Shown: positions 7,664 to 15,656, numbered from the stretch's first letter. The stretch: 33,028 nucleotides of DNA from Leptolyngbya sp. FACHB-36 (GCF_014695955.1 NZ_JACJPG010000591.1:1-33028), one strand, 5' to 3'. The notes: a model not told the origin generated them from the sequence alone. A program made the numbers and translations.

Positions 7664-7840
7664 ATGAACAATCCAATCGTGACGCTATTCCTGCTGGGGA
7701 TATTTTTGCTGCTGATTGTCTCTCCATTTTCTCTGCTGGCGATCGTGATGCTGTTTCTCGCGGCGAGTCTACTGGTCTGGATGGTGTCGATCGTCGTAGG
7801 CAGTTTGTTCTCTAGCCGCAATCCACAGAAGCAGGAATAG
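7664..7840 (+). CDS. Small hydrophobic membrane protein, 58 aa
   Basis: ATG 7664 to TAG 7838-7840 encodes a 58-residue protein that is almost entirely hydrophobic from residue 5 to 50. It probably makes two closely packed membrane helices with a Ser-Pro break (IVSPFSLLA) between them, and has a short polar C-terminus (SRNPQKQE). The stop lies 3 nt before the ATG of the next gene, so the two are very likely translated from one mRNA. No homologous family is recognised. The ribosome site is poor (AAGA). Confidence 0.6.
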   Translation: MNNPIVTLFLLGIFLLLIVSPFSLLAIVMLFLAASLLVWMVSIVVGSLFSSRNPQKQE

Positions 7841-7843
7841 AGT

Positions 7844-8212
7844 ATGTCTAGAGTCATCCTGAGACGAGTTGGGCTGGTTCTGGTCGTCGCAGTGCTGATG
7901 GTTCTGGCACTGCAAGGTCGATCGGCGGCTCAATCCACAATTAACTTGCAAGCGGACATATTCCAACTGCGGCAGCAGGTCAACCAGCTTCAGGCACAAG
8001 TCTCCCAACTGAGCCGACCCAATTATTCTGCGCCCAGAGGCGGCACTGCCCCTAGAGGCAGTGCGCCCACATCCCGCCCTCGTAGTCCGGAGCTTTCGGA
8101 CGCAGACATTGTCGATCGCTTAGCGATATTGGCGATCGAAGCCAAGGACCGCCTGAATGCGCTAGAGCAACGGGTAACGAAGCTAGAACGATCGAAGCCG
8201 CAGGCTAGGTAA
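7844..8212 (+). CDS. Exported coiled-coil protein, 122 aa
   Basis: The N-terminus is a signal peptide or anchor (VLRR-type charge, then VGLVLVVAVLMVLALQG, probable cleavage after SAA). Next comes a heptad-rich coiled coil (LQADIFQLRQQVNQLQAQVSQL region, residues 33-57). A Pro/Gly/Arg/Ser linker (58-82) contains a duplicated PRGGTA/PRGSAP unit. A second helical segment (about 85-118, LAILAIEAKDRLNALEQRV) ends the protein. It probably lies in the periplasm and oligomerises through the coiled coils. It is coupled to the 58-aa membrane protein before it, suggesting a small envelope complex. The AGAGT just before the ATG overlaps the upstream stop codon. Confidence 0.7.
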   Translation: MSRVILRRVGLVLVVAVLMVLALQGRSAAQSTINLQADIFQLRQQVNQLQAQVSQLSRPNYSAPRGGTAPRGSAPTSRPRSPELSDADIVDRLAILAIEAKDRLNALEQRVTKLERSKPQAR

Positions 8213-8398
8213 AGGACAGGGCGATCGCATCTTAATCGCGGCGAGGACATTTTTGCGACACATACGCTGCTACCCGTTTCGTCACCGCTTAGCAGCACAT
8301 GCGCTGATTGCAGCTAGCCTTCCCTAGAGGAGTTTGAATACAGAAGTCTTCTCGATAATGTCTTGTGGCACGACATCGTGAGGCAAAATTCGCGGTAA

Positions 8399-8494
8399 TA
8401 CAGCGTTTTTCTACCTGGTGAGGTACGTTCTGGCTCTCAGAACCTTTGTCGTTCAGGGAATTTAATGCGCTTCATCGGCTTAGAAAACGCTGTA
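8399..8494. mobile_element. MITE-like element, copy 1 (96 bp)
   Basis: The ends are inverted repeats: TACAGCGTTTTTCTA (8399-8413) and TAGAAAACGCTGTA (8481-8494), differing by one T. The outer TA on both sides may be the duplicated target of an IS630/Tc1-type element. It encodes nothing. A second related element lies at 29207-29340: both have AGC followed, at exactly the same distance, by TGAGGTAC[AG]TTC, and both end in G[AG]AAACGCT[AG]TA. Confidence 0.6.
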
Positions 8495-8513
8495 CTCTCA
8501 GCGGGCGAATATC

Positions 8514-8568
8514 CAGAAAAGAAGTTTACGTAATATCCCTATTTGGGTATTACCTAGACTTCTTTTCT
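8514..8568. repeat. Long palindrome (hairpin of about 24 bp)
   Basis: CAGAAAAGAAGT (8514-8525) pairs perfectly with ACTTCTTTTCTG (8557-8568). Pairing continues inward through TAATA/TATTA to CCC/GGG with a short ATTT-type loop and one or two mismatches. It ends 10 bp before the first possible start codon of the following gene. It may be a terminator or a palindromic repeat element; together with 8213-8398, where I see nothing, it fills the 366-bp gap between genes. Confidence 0.6.
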
Positions 8569-8578
8569 GTGTAATAAG

Positions 8579-9265
8579 TTGTTAAACAGATCTCCTTTCA
8601 TTCTTATTCGTCCAATTACTTCAGTGGTTTTAATAAAGAAGATTATTTCAGCGTTAATTGCAACTGGTCTTGTTACCGGAACCGTTTATCTTGGAATTCA
8701 ATCTGGGAAAGATAATCGGTTTGTAGTTTGGTTTGGTATTGCCTCTGCTACCGCCGCTCCCATTGGTCTAGCCTTATTTAGTTATGCAATTAGCCGTTCT
8801 GATGATGAAATCATACAGCGACTTTCCAAAGTTCCAGAGATCGAAAGATTAATTGAGCAAGCTAAAACACAAGAGGAAAAGATCCAAGTTCTCGAAGCAG
8901 AACGTTCACGGCTTGCGGAAATTGTAAAAATTGAATCGCGACGACAAGCAGCTTTGGATAGGATAGATAGCTTAGAGCGTGATGCTGTCAGAATTTTAGC
9001 TGAACTCGAAAATCTAGATAGAGAATTGGTTTTAATAGATGAGCAGGTTGTCAAAAGCGCTATCAGTGAAGAAATTCGACGTCTAAGAGAGCGTGTAAAA
9101 GCTCGTGAAGATGGAGATGTTATCCTTCGACTTGGTTCTAGAGTTTATCGTATTGATCGAGATATCATCAAAGCATTACCTTTTGGGCTGGGGAACCCAT
9201 TAATTGCATACTTCCGAATTGCAGGAAAGCTGAAGAAGACATTACTACCGAAAATACGCCGATAA
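8579..9265 (+). CDS. AT-rich membrane-anchored coiled-coil protein, unknown function
   Basis: The frame of 228 codons has two N-terminal hydrophobic segments (about residues 18-40 and 48-70). Then comes a long charged helical region, probably coiled coil (about 75-170), and a C-terminal globular part rich in basic residues (ending KKTLLPKIRR). No family is recognised. Start choice is uncertain: TTG 8579 or GTG 8624, neither with a ribosome site, and the frame contains no ATG at all. Base and codon use (many AAA, GAA, ATT, TTA codons) are clearly more AT-rich than the genes around it, and it is flanked by a MITE-like element and a long palindrome. This suggests it was acquired by transfer. Confidence 0.6.
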   Translation: MLNRSPFILIRPITSVVLIKKIISALIATGLVTGTVYLGIQSGKDNRFVVWFGIASATAAPIGLALFSYAISRSDDEIIQRLSKVPEIERLIEQAKTQEEKIQVLEAERSRLAEIVKIESRRQAALDRIDSLERDAVRILAELENLDRELVLIDEQVVKSAISEEIRRLRERVKAREDGDVILRLGSRVYRIDRDIIKALPFGLGNPLIAYFRIAGKLKKTLLPKIRR

Positions 9266-9459
9266 ACAGATATGTAGTACTATTTTACCTTTGTAAGTTT
9301 TGCACACTTTCAGTTCTGTCTAACAATTGCAGGGCAACGGATTGAAGGAAGCCGCTGGTGCTGAGTTGAAGTTCTTGGCAGCCGCTGACCGCAAGCGTTA
9401 GCATGCTTGTGTTATTTGTAATAGCAAGCTGAAGGTTATCTGTTGATATTTTAGACAAG

Positions 9460-10050
9460 CTACGTTGAGACACCTCTAAAAAGTAGATCGAGGGCGCGGC
9501 GGACATGGGCTGTCCATGATTCAGAGTTTGGTTGAAAGATGAGTGCATAAAGCATAATGCCACTCATGGAGTCAAAGACCAATCCAGGATCTAAATCTTC
9601 TTGAAGTTCGTTTCTCGCCTTTGCTCGTTCCAAGACAACTGCAAAAGCTTCTCGTCGAGGTTGCATGTATTTTGTCCAATAGATCTCGGCAAATTGAGCA
9701 TTACTTGAAGCACTGCTGATAATCATGGCAGCAGTTTGTCTACCCAGAGGGCTGAGCGTAACCTGTGCTGCATTCTCGATCAATACATCCAGATCATCCC
9801 AAAAACGACCTGTATCAGGAATAACCACATCTTGCCGGAGGCTTTCGATCGCATCCGCAACCAATTCCGCTTTTCCACTGTAGCGACGGTAAATAGTAGT
9901 CTTGCCCACACCCGCACGAGCGGCGATCGCATCAATGCTCATCGCCTCAAAACCAACCTCTGCTAGCAGTTCTAGAGTAGATTGCAGCATCGCTTGATGA
10001 GATTGAGTGCTACGAGGTCTTCCCGGTAATTTTTTATTGATCTCGTTCAT
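9460..10050 (-). CDS. TetR/AcrR family transcriptional repressor
   Basis: The protein has 196 residues from ATG 10050; a TTG one codon earlier is less likely. The N-terminal HTH (about 15-62) shows the TetR pattern: a helix LLAEVGFEAMSIDAIAARAG followed by the recognition helix VGKTTIYRRYSGKAELVADA. The C-terminal ligand domain is helical and of usual size, so the inducer cannot be inferred. The gene is divergent from the Coq4-like gene, and the gap between them holds a palindrome that fits a TetR operator. Control of itself and its neighbour is therefore likely. Confidence 0.9.
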   Translation of the reverse strand: MNEINKKLPGRPRSTQSHQAMLQSTLELLAEVGFEAMSIDAIAARAGVGKTTIYRRYSGKAELVADAIESLRQDVVIPDTGRFWDDLDVLIENAAQVTLSPLGRQTAAMIISSASSNAQFAEIYWTKYMQPRREAFAVVLERAKARNELQEDLDPGLVFDSMSGIMLYALIFQPNSESWTAHVRRALDLLFRGVST

Positions 10051-10065
10051 CAATGCTAATATGAT
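10037..10065 (+). promoter_or_regulatory. Promoter of the Coq4-like gene
   Basis: TTGATC (10037-10042) and TATGAT (10060-10065) are spaced by 17 bp. The predicted transcription start near 10072 falls inside the adjacent palindrome, so a bound repressor would block the polymerase. The -35 lies inside the start of the tetR gene. Confidence 0.5.
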
Positions 10066-10067
10066 AT

Positions 10068-10084
10068 TACGAAACTACTTCGTA
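10068..10084. promoter_or_regulatory. Putative TetR operator
   Basis: TACGAA-ACTAC-TTCGTA is a perfect inverted repeat with 6-bp arms and a 5-bp spacer, 17 bp in total. It is the usual size and placing for a TetR-family operator. It lies between the divergent start codons (10050 and 10094), overlaps the predicted transcription start of the plus-strand gene, and lies upstream of the tetR start. Confidence 0.6.
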
Positions 10085-10093
10085 TCGAAAATC

Positions 10094-10588
10094 ATGGGCA
10101 AGCTTACTCGTCCTCGCTACATGGACAGAACCAGTACGCAGACCCTTCAAGAGGGTCTTAAGGAATACTATGCTTCTAACCCTCATCTCACTCCTCCCGA
10201 AACCCAACCGTCTGAATTTGCAAAAATTCTGCTAGCTCATGATGTAGGTCACGTCATCTATGGCTGCGATACAGGAATGTACGACGAAGCAAAAATTTTG
10301 CCTCTATTCTGGTGGACGAGTGAGTGTACGTTTCAACGCTTCCGTGAGATGAGAAATACACCCGCTGTCGATGTGATGTACGATGACATGATCAAAGAAA
10401 AGGGAGTGCTTTGGCTTTATAGCGAATTTATCAAAGTGATTCCTCCACTCATTCCGGAGCTAATTTCAATTTGGTTGAAAACCCGTAAACGCAGCAAACG
10501 AGTTCCTTTTTTAGAGTTTGAACCGCTACTTGATCGAACCCTGCTAGATATTCGTCAAGAGTTTGATCTTTTGCAGTTCATCAAGTAG
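10094..10588 (+). CDS. Coq4-family protein
   Basis: The protein has 164 residues from ATG 10094; earlier in-frame codons (10007, 10061) lie in tetR or in the promoter. Residues 49-65 contain the Coq4 zinc/metal motif H-D-x-x-H-(x11)-E: HDVGH at 49-53 and Glu65. Flanking segments (PPETQPSEFAKILLAHD before, helical LFWWTSEC after) also fit the family. Coq4 acts in ubiquinone synthesis in mitochondria, but cyanobacteria make plastoquinone and phylloquinone. A Nostoc homologue (Alr8543) was crystallised with an isoprenoid phosphate. A role with a prenyl-lipid is plausible; the reaction is unknown. Expression is probably repressed by the divergent TetR protein. Confidence 0.75.
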   Translation: MGKLTRPRYMDRTSTQTLQEGLKEYYASNPHLTPPETQPSEFAKILLAHDVGHVIYGCDTGMYDEAKILPLFWWTSECTFQRFREMRNTPAVDVMYDDMIKEKGVLWLYSEFIKVIPPLIPELISIWLKTRKRSKRVPFLEFEPLLDRTLLDIRQEFDLLQFIK

Positions 10589-10641
10589 GTAGTCGTAATC
10601 TGTGTGCCAGCAGTTTAACAACTTGCACTGATCAAAATTCT

Positions 10642-11871
10642 CTAGCGAAGCAGCAGCGACGCTGACTGAAGCAGACCGATCGTAAAGCCCAGAACGCCGC
10701 CCAAATTGACGATCGCTTGCAATTCGCTCTTGACAATGCCGTTGATGGCTTGCTCTAGCTCCTGTGGTGAGGTGGACTTAACGCGATCAATAATTACCTG
10801 ATCGATGTTGAGAATGGGAATGACTTGAGCGACGATCGTCTCTAAATCCCGTTCTAAATAGCGCTCCAAAATTAGCGCCAGTTCCAGGCTCACGCTCTCA
10901 AGTGAGGCAGTCACCGCTTCCGACGATTGCAGGCGGCTCAAAATTACGCCCGCTAAATTCTCCCAATCGACCGATTTCCCTAATTCTTGTAGAAAATCTG
11001 ATCCTCGGTCTTGAATATAAGTCCGTACGCTGTCGCGCAGGGTTTTTCGCAGCTGCCGCACCGTCGAGACTGGCAGATTTTGCAGCGATATATTTTGTAG
11101 CCATTCTCTTAAGCGCTGGCGCACGCTCAGCGAAGCGATCAACTCCTTGAGCCGAGTATTGCTGGCGTCTTTCTCGTCCAGGCAAAATGTCCGCAGCCGC
11201 GTCAGGGCATTGCGAACGCCAAACAAATTTGCCACAACCCAATAAGTGCCACTGGTCTTCTCGCGAAAGCCCTCGTCGATAACTTGAATATTGCGATCGG
11301 TGAGAAAATCGACCAAAATTTGCCGAATCATATCCGGCGGCAGCACGGTCTCCAGCAGCCAATCTGCCAACTTTGTTGCCTGCTCATCGCTAAGTTGAAA
11401 CTCCAACAGCACTTGGTCAAAAATCTGGTTGAGCTGCGCCTCTAAAAAATCTTCGCGTCGAGCCAGCACTTTCAGCAAGCGCGGCAACGACTCTCCCAGC
11501 AGATCTCGTAGAACGTTCGCCAGAATCCTGGCAGTTCTAGGATTCTTGTCGGTCTGAATCTGTTCCAGACCCAGCTTCAGCAGCCACAGAATCGCTGCCT
11601 GGACGCGATCGGTTTGCAGCAGCCGCCGCGCCAGATTTTGCAGCTCCTCTGGCGTCAGCAGCGACCCCATAATCGTGTCAGAAATCCGCTTCGCCAGTCG
11701 CTCTTGATTGCGCGGAATCAGTCCCGGCGTAAAGGGTAACTGCCGCCCACCCACATAGAGGGAACGATACGGACGGAACAGCATTTTGATGGCGATATCG
11801 TTGGTGAAGTAGCCGATGACACCGCCAACTACAGGAGGACCGACAAAGAGCCAGAGGGTAGGGAGTTCCAA
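10642..11871 (-). CDS. DUF445 family membrane protein
   Basis: The protein has 409 residues and an N-terminal membrane segment containing the DUF445 signature [17 protein letters not shown], followed by [12 protein letters not shown]. The large middle part is soluble and helical (residues about 55-380). A C-terminal hydrophobic helix ([18 protein letters not shown]) closes it. This matches the two-end anchored layout of the YheB-like branch of the family; no molecular function is established. The start is a TTG at 11871 without a ribosome site, but the family signature begins soon after it, so little can be missing. It is the last gene of the minus-strand series with menG, the acetyltransferase and the response regulator. 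Confidence 0.85.
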   Translation of the reverse strand: MELPTLWLFVGPPVVGGVIGYFTNDIAIKMLFRPYRSLYVGGRQLPFTPGLIPRNQERLAKRISDTIMGSLLTPEELQNLARRLLQTDRVQAAILWLLKLGLEQIQTDKNPRTARILANVLRDLLGESLPRLLKVLARREDFLEAQLNQIFDQVLLEFQLSDEQATKLADWLLETVLPPDMIRQILVDFLTDRNIQVIDEGFREKTSGTYWVVANLFGVRNALTRLRTFCLDEKDASNTRLKELIASLSVRQRLREWLQNISLQNLPVSTVRQLRKTLRDSVRTYIQDRGSDFLQELGKSVDWENLAGVILSRLQSSEAVTASLESVSLELALILERYLERDLETIVAQVIPILNIDQVIIDRVKSTSPQELEQAINGIVKSELQAIVNLGGVLGFTIGLLQSASLLLR

Positions 11872-11889
11872 GGGAATAACAAATTTTGA

Positions 11890-11954
11890 GTTGTTAGTGA
11901 CTCGTTATTAGTCTTTTAGCTGCGTCTAACAACTAATCACTACCGACTAATAAC
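11890..11954. repeat. Interleaved short inverted repeats
   Basis: GTTGTTAG (11890-11897) is complementary to CTAACAAC (11926-11933), and GTTATTAGTC (11904-11913) to GACTAATAAC (11945-11954). The two pairs are interleaved and could form a pseudoknot or alternative hairpins after the menG stop, with which they overlap by one base. The repeated TTAGT-type units also fit decayed STRR-like DNA. Confidence 0.4.
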
Positions 11955-12643
11955 TACTTGGTGAGGACCAATACTCCCATCGTACCGCCCGCGATGGGGT
12001 AATGTGTAGCCGTAGAAAAGCCCGCGTCCAGAGCGAGTTTGACCTGTTCTGCTCCGGTTGGGAATTTGTCAAGGCTGGGAGCAATGTAGGCGTATTCTTG
12101 AGTAAACCCAAGCTGTTTGGCAGTCGGAACAACGATTGTATCCAAATACCACTGTTGAAAGGTCTGCACTAAAGGACTGCTGGGATGATTGAAATCGAGA
12201 ATAGCCGCGGTGGCAGCAGGCTTGAGAACACGATAGATCTGCTTCAGACTGCGCGGAATGTCAGTGACGTTGCGGAGTCCGTAGCCCATCGTCACCGCGT
12301 CGAAGTAGCTGTCGGAAAATGGCAGTTCTAAGGCATCGCCTTCTAACCAGGTAATTGCCAGGGGACGATGCTGCGTGCGCTCACGCGCGATCGCCAGTTG
12401 CGCTGTAGAAAAATCAACGCCAATCACGTGTCCGCTGGGTCCCACCTGCTGCGCTAGCATCTGCGCCAAATCGCCACTGCCGCAGCACACATCCAAGCAG
12501 GTATCTCCCGCCTGTGCACGGCTCCACTTGACCGCCATCCGCTTCCAAATGCGGTGCTGTCCCAGACTCAGCCACGTGTTCAACTGGTCATAAACGGGAG
12601 CGATGCGATCAAATAACTGACGAACCTGATCAGACGAAGTCAT
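11954..12643 (-). CDS. menG: Demethylnaphthoquinone methyltransferase (phylloquinone synthesis)
   Basis: This 229-residue UbiE/MenG family enzyme transfers a methyl group from S-adenosylmethionine to the quinone ring. In cyanobacteria that is the last step of phylloquinone synthesis for photosystem I. It opens with the family signature FDRIAPVYDQLNTWLSLGQH (11-30) and has the SAM loop LDVCCGSGDLA (50-60). Further family motifs are GYGLRNVTD, RVLKP and LDFNHPSSP. I chose ATG 12643 because the family normally begins right before this signature. The in-frame ATG at 12706 would add 21 Cys-rich residues and overlap the upstream gene by 4 bp. It lies downstream of the acetyltransferase, probably co-transcribed. 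Confidence 0.88.
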   Translation of the reverse strand: MTSSDQVRQLFDRIAPVYDQLNTWLSLGQHRIWKRMAVKWSRAQAGDTCLDVCCGSGDLAQMLAQQVGPSGHVIGVDFSTAQLAIARERTQHRPLAITWLEGDALELPFSDSYFDAVTMGYGLRNVTDIPRSLKQIYRVLKPAATAAILDFNHPSSPLVQTFQQWYLDTIVVPTAKQLGFTQEYAYIAPSLDKFPTGAEQVKLALDAGFSTATHYPIAGGTMGVLVLTK

Positions 12644-12702
12644 GGTTAAACGACTGAAAAATGGACAATAACAGACGCCGCAAACTGCGCCTGTCTCTAT
12701 CT

Positions 12703-13314
12703 TCACCCTGTCGGTCCATAAAAGTGCGCCACGCGCTGCTTCAGCAATTGCGGCTCTAGTTCAGCATCAAACCCGCCCTCGCGCTGGTGAATCAGGTCTG
12801 CCCACGGCAGAATTTGAGTCGAGGTCTGCAATTTTTTCACCAGATTTTCGACGCGTCCGATCGGTCTAGCAGGCACTCCCGCGACAATATCCCCCTCTGC
12901 CACATCTTTTGTGACGACGGCTCCTGCCGCCACAATCGCGTTGGGACCAATGGTGACATTTGGCAGCACAATCGCGTTAAAGCCGATGAACACATTGTCT
13001 CGAATGTCGATTTTGCCAACGGAATCCAGCTTTGCGTTGTACGCTCGGTTCAGCATCGCGATCGACCCATCGTGCCCGATCAGCGTACAGCTAGAGAAGT
13101 GCACGTTGTTGCCGATGCGGACGTACTGCGGATCGGTAAACACCGTTGAGGTGAGAATGCTGCAATGTTCCCCGATCGCGTACAGATTTCCGTGCCGCCG
13201 CAGGTACTCGGCGTACTCGTCGCCCATCGGCTTGCAGAGTTTGACATACAACCCGTGGAGTTTTCCGTAGCGTAAGGCGATCGTCCGAACCAGATGAGTG
13301 ACTACTGCTTGCAT
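12703..13314 (-). CDS. Hexapeptide-repeat (left-handed beta-helix) acyltransferase
   Basis: The protein has 203 residues, with a short helical N-terminus (1-45) and then left-handed beta-helix coils at about 45-165. The coils are seen as repeating [LIV]-G-x-x units: IGEHCSILTS, IGNNVHFSSCTLIG, IDIRDNVFIGFNAIVLPNVTIG, IVAAGAVVTKDV. The ending VVTKDVAEGDIVAGVPARPIG is typical of sugar O-acetyltransferases. His92 (LIGHDG) may be the catalytic base. It probably acetylates a surface or capsular sugar, but the acceptor is unknown. It lies 21 bp downstream of the response regulator and upstream of menG, so it is likely part of an operon. Confidence 0.85.
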   Translation of the reverse strand: MQAVVTHLVRTIALRYGKLHGLYVKLCKPMGDEYAEYLRRHGNLYAIGEHCSILTSTVFTDPQYVRIGNNVHFSSCTLIGHDGSIAMLNRAYNAKLDSVGKIDIRDNVFIGFNAIVLPNVTIGPNAIVAAGAVVTKDVAEGDIVAGVPARPIGRVENLVKKLQTSTQILPWADLIHQREGGFDAELEPQLLKQRVAHFYGPTG

Positions 13315-13335
13315 GATTGGGATAGTTTTGGGTTA

Positions 13336-14274
13336 TCAACGGGCGCTGATGAGCACAAGCGCAAGTTGTTGTCCGGCAAGGTGCAGCATCATCAACTCGT
13401 CCTCGCGCAGGGTGCAGGGCTGCTTCCACTGCAACGACAGCACCGCTAGTACTTGCTTCCGGTAGCTCACGGGAACGACTAAGTGCGCCTGCGTCCCTGA
13501 TGCCGTGTAATGTTCGACGCTGCTCAACGTGCTATCTGCTGGAATATTGACCGATGCCTGCATGGTCCCCGACGCGATCGCGGACTGAACTAAGGGGTCG
13601 TCTGCCAGCCAATTTTGAGCGGTGCCGTTCGCGCTGTAAATGCTTTGTGTCGCCGTCAGTTTTGTGTCGCTCACACGTTGCAGGATGCAGCAATCAGCAT
13701 GAACGATTGAGCCAAACGCGGCTGCAATTGGGGCAAGACTGTCTTCACCATTGACGGCTTCATGGGCAGTCTGCACAATAATCGAAAGCAACGAGGTCTG
13801 CGCCTGCGATCGCCGCAGTTCTTCGGTACGCTGTTTTAGCAACTCGTAAGTCTCAGCGGCTCGTTGCACAACAGCTTTAAGTTCGTTCGGGTCCCAAGGC
13901 TTGGTGATGTAGCGGTAGACCTGTCCAGAATTAATCGCTTCTACGAGGTCTTCCACATCGGTGAAGCCCGTCAGAATGATCCGCATCGTATCGGGAAATT
14001 CTGGAACAGTGCGGCTGAGGAACTCCGTTCCCTTCATCTCTGGCATCCGCTGATCAGAGATAATTACGGCAACTTCTCCCTCAGTCGCTAGCAGTTCTAG
14101 AGCGTGGATGCCACTCTCTGCCTTGAGAACCTGAAAATCTCGGCGGAAGGTGCGGTAGAGCAGATCTAGATTATCTGGCTCATCATCCACTACCAGCATC
14201 TTGGCTTTTTTGGGTCGTTCCAGGCTGGTCAATTGGCGATTGACGGTATCTAGCTCAGGAATAGCGTAGGTCAT
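13336..14274 (-). CDS. Response regulator with C-terminal GAF domain
   Basis: The protein has 312 residues. Residues 25-140 form a receiver domain with acidic pair Asp30-Asp31, phosphoacceptor Asp74 (IISDQRMPEMKG), Thr102 and Lys125 in ITKPWDPNEL. The last motif is typical of receivers in RpfG/HD-GYP-like regulators. A helix (about 130-162, probably coiled coil) joins it to a GAF domain (162-305). The GAF lacks a bilin-binding Cys-His pair, although it has CCIL near residue 195. No output DNA-binding or enzymatic domain follows, so it probably signals through protein contacts. It is first in a minus-strand group with the acetyltransferase and menG. No kinase is adjacent. Confidence 0.85.
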   Translation of the reverse strand: MTYAIPELDTVNRQLTSLERPKKAKMLVVDDEPDNLDLLYRTFRRDFQVLKAESGIHALELLATEGEVAVIISDQRMPEMKGTEFLSRTVPEFPDTMRIILTGFTDVEDLVEAINSGQVYRYITKPWDPNELKAVVQRAAETYELLKQRTEELRRSQAQTSLLSIIVQTAHEAVNGEDSLAPIAAAFGSIVHADCCILQRVSDTKLTATQSIYSANGTAQNWLADDPLVQSAIASGTMQASVNIPADSTLSSVEHYTASGTQAHLVVPVSYRKQVLAVLSLQWKQPCTLREDELMMLHLAGQQLALVLISAR

Positions 14275-14486
14275 AAATAGATCCTTCAGGAGAAAACACG
14301 GCGATCGCTTGCCTCAAGATAGGGCATATGCAATCCAAAGCGTGCAGCGAAGCAATTGACGGCAAGTCTAGCAGGTATCACTGGACAGAACCGCCGGGCG
14401 CTATGAGCGATCGCGGTTGCATTCCTAGTCTTGCCACGTTAGACCTATTTCTAACTCTCGCTCCAAAAGTTCCACAACAGAGCCAC

Positions 14487-14795
14487 TTACCGCACATCGG
14501 CAGGCTCAATAGCCTCCTGCCAATAGGAGACGGCTGACTCCTCTAATTCTGGTTGAAGCACCCACACCATTGACTCCGATGCATCGGATGTCAGCGTTGC
14601 TGCATGGGCTGGATTGCTGACATAGCCAATGTAATTTCCCATCAGAAAGTAAACAGCTACCATTGCAGCGGCTGAGAACGCAACAAGTGTTCCAGCTAGC
14701 ATCAGCGAAAATTCACGACGATCGACTGCCTGCTGCATCAAATGCAGCGACCAGGCGACTAGAGCGATGACGATAGCAAGGATGGAAATTAACAT
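14487..14795 (-). CDS. Small two-TM hypothetical protein, 102 aa
   Basis: ATG 14795 is preferred to the GTG at 14804. Two hydrophobic helices (about residues 2-20 and 30-54) are joined by a short charged turn (QQAVDRREF), and the C-terminus is acidic and soluble (about 60-102). This suggests a small integral membrane protein with both helices in the plasma or thylakoid membrane. I do not recognise the family. It lies downstream of hisF on the same strand with an 81-bp gap, so it could be co-transcribed with it. No clear ribosome site is seen. Confidence 0.55.
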   Translation of the reverse strand: MLISILAIVIALVAWSLHLMQQAVDRREFSLMLAGTLVAFSAAAMVAVYFLMGNYIGYVSNPAHAATLTSDASESMVWVLQPELEESAVSYWQEAIEPADVR

Positions 14796-14876
14796 AGTTA
14801 ACACATTGTAACATCTGCTCTAGAAATGGCATCCCTTTACTGAGCCGCAGTGGCAAACGCCACAACGCAGATTTTG

Positions 14877-15656
14877 CTATCGGAACGAGTGTGCTCGGAC
14901 GGGAACATTATGCTCAGATAAGTAAGATTTGATTTGAGCAACCGTTAACGTTCCGTAATGTAGCAGCGATGCTAGCAGCGCTGCTTCCGCTTTGCCCTGC
15001 GTCAGCGCCGCATGAATGTGCTGGCAGGTGCCTGCGCCACCAGAAGCGATGACTGGGATTTGCACTCGCTCAGCGATCGTTCGAGTTAGGTCCAAGTCAT
15101 AGCCTGCTTGGGTTCCATCGGCGTCCATGCTAGTGATCAGCAATTCTCCGGCACCGCGCTGCTCGACCTCCTGTGCCCAAGCGATCGCGTCCAGTCCGGT
15201 GTTTTCTCGTCCGCCGCGCACATAAACATCCCAGCCCGGATTCTGCGGGTCAGGACGCCGACGCGCATCAATCGCGACTACAATACACTGCCGCCCGAAG
15301 CGATCGCTGGCGCGGTTAATCAAGCTCGAATCGCGAACAGCAGCCGAGTTAATGCTGACTTTATCGGCTCCGGCTCTTAACAATTGTTTAATGGTTTCTA
15401 AGTTTTGAATGCCGCCGCCGACGGTTAGCGGAATAAACACCTGCTCTGCGGTGCGATACACCACATCAAAAATAATGCCGCGGTCCTCATGGGTCGCTGT
15501 AATGTCCAGAAACACGAGTTCGTCTGCTCCGGCTTGGTTGTAAACCTGCGCGAGTTCGACGGGATCGCCTGCGTCGCGCAAATTAACAAAATTCACGCCC
15601 TTGACGACTCGTCCGGCTTTGACATCTAAACAGGGCAGAATTCGCTTAGCTAACAT
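14877..15656 (-). CDS. hisF: Imidazole glycerol phosphate synthase, cyclase subunit HisF
   Basis: This 259-residue TIM barrel carries the HisF signatures. The N-terminus [18 protein letters not shown] includes catalytic Asp11. [12 protein letters not shown] holds the second catalytic Asp (about residue 129). The phosphate-binding segments are LTVGGGIQ and [11 protein letters not shown]. Together with HisH it makes imidazole glycerol phosphate and AICAR from PRFAR, using ammonia from glutamine, in histidine synthesis. Length is normal. Other his genes are not adjacent, as is usual in cyanobacteria. It is divergent from the DUF2862 gene, with about 160 bp between the starts. Confidence 0.95.
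   Translation of the reverse strand: MLAKRILPCLDVKAGRVVKGVNFVNLRDAGDPVELAQVYNQAGADELVFLDITATHEDRGIIFDVVYRTAEQVFIPLTVGGGIQNLETIKQLLRAGADKVSINSAAVRDSSLINRASDRFGRQCIVVAIDARRRPDPQNPGWDVYVRGGRENTGLDAIAWAQEVEQRGAGELLITSMDADGTQAGYDLDLTRTIAERVQIPVIASGGAGTCQHIHAALTQGKAEAALLASLLHYGTLTVAQIKSYLSEHNVPVRAHSFR

Noticed and set aside
9338-9412. Short plus-strand frame reading LQGNGLKEAAGAELKFLAAA before a TAG, between the coiled-coil gene and tetR
   Set aside because: It looks protein-like but is only about 25 codons with a stop directly upstream; too short to call a gene or a pseudogene.
10007-10093. 29-codon upstream extension of the Coq4-like gene
   Set aside because: It would start inside the divergent tetR gene and run through the promoter and operator; ATG 10094 fits the family start better.
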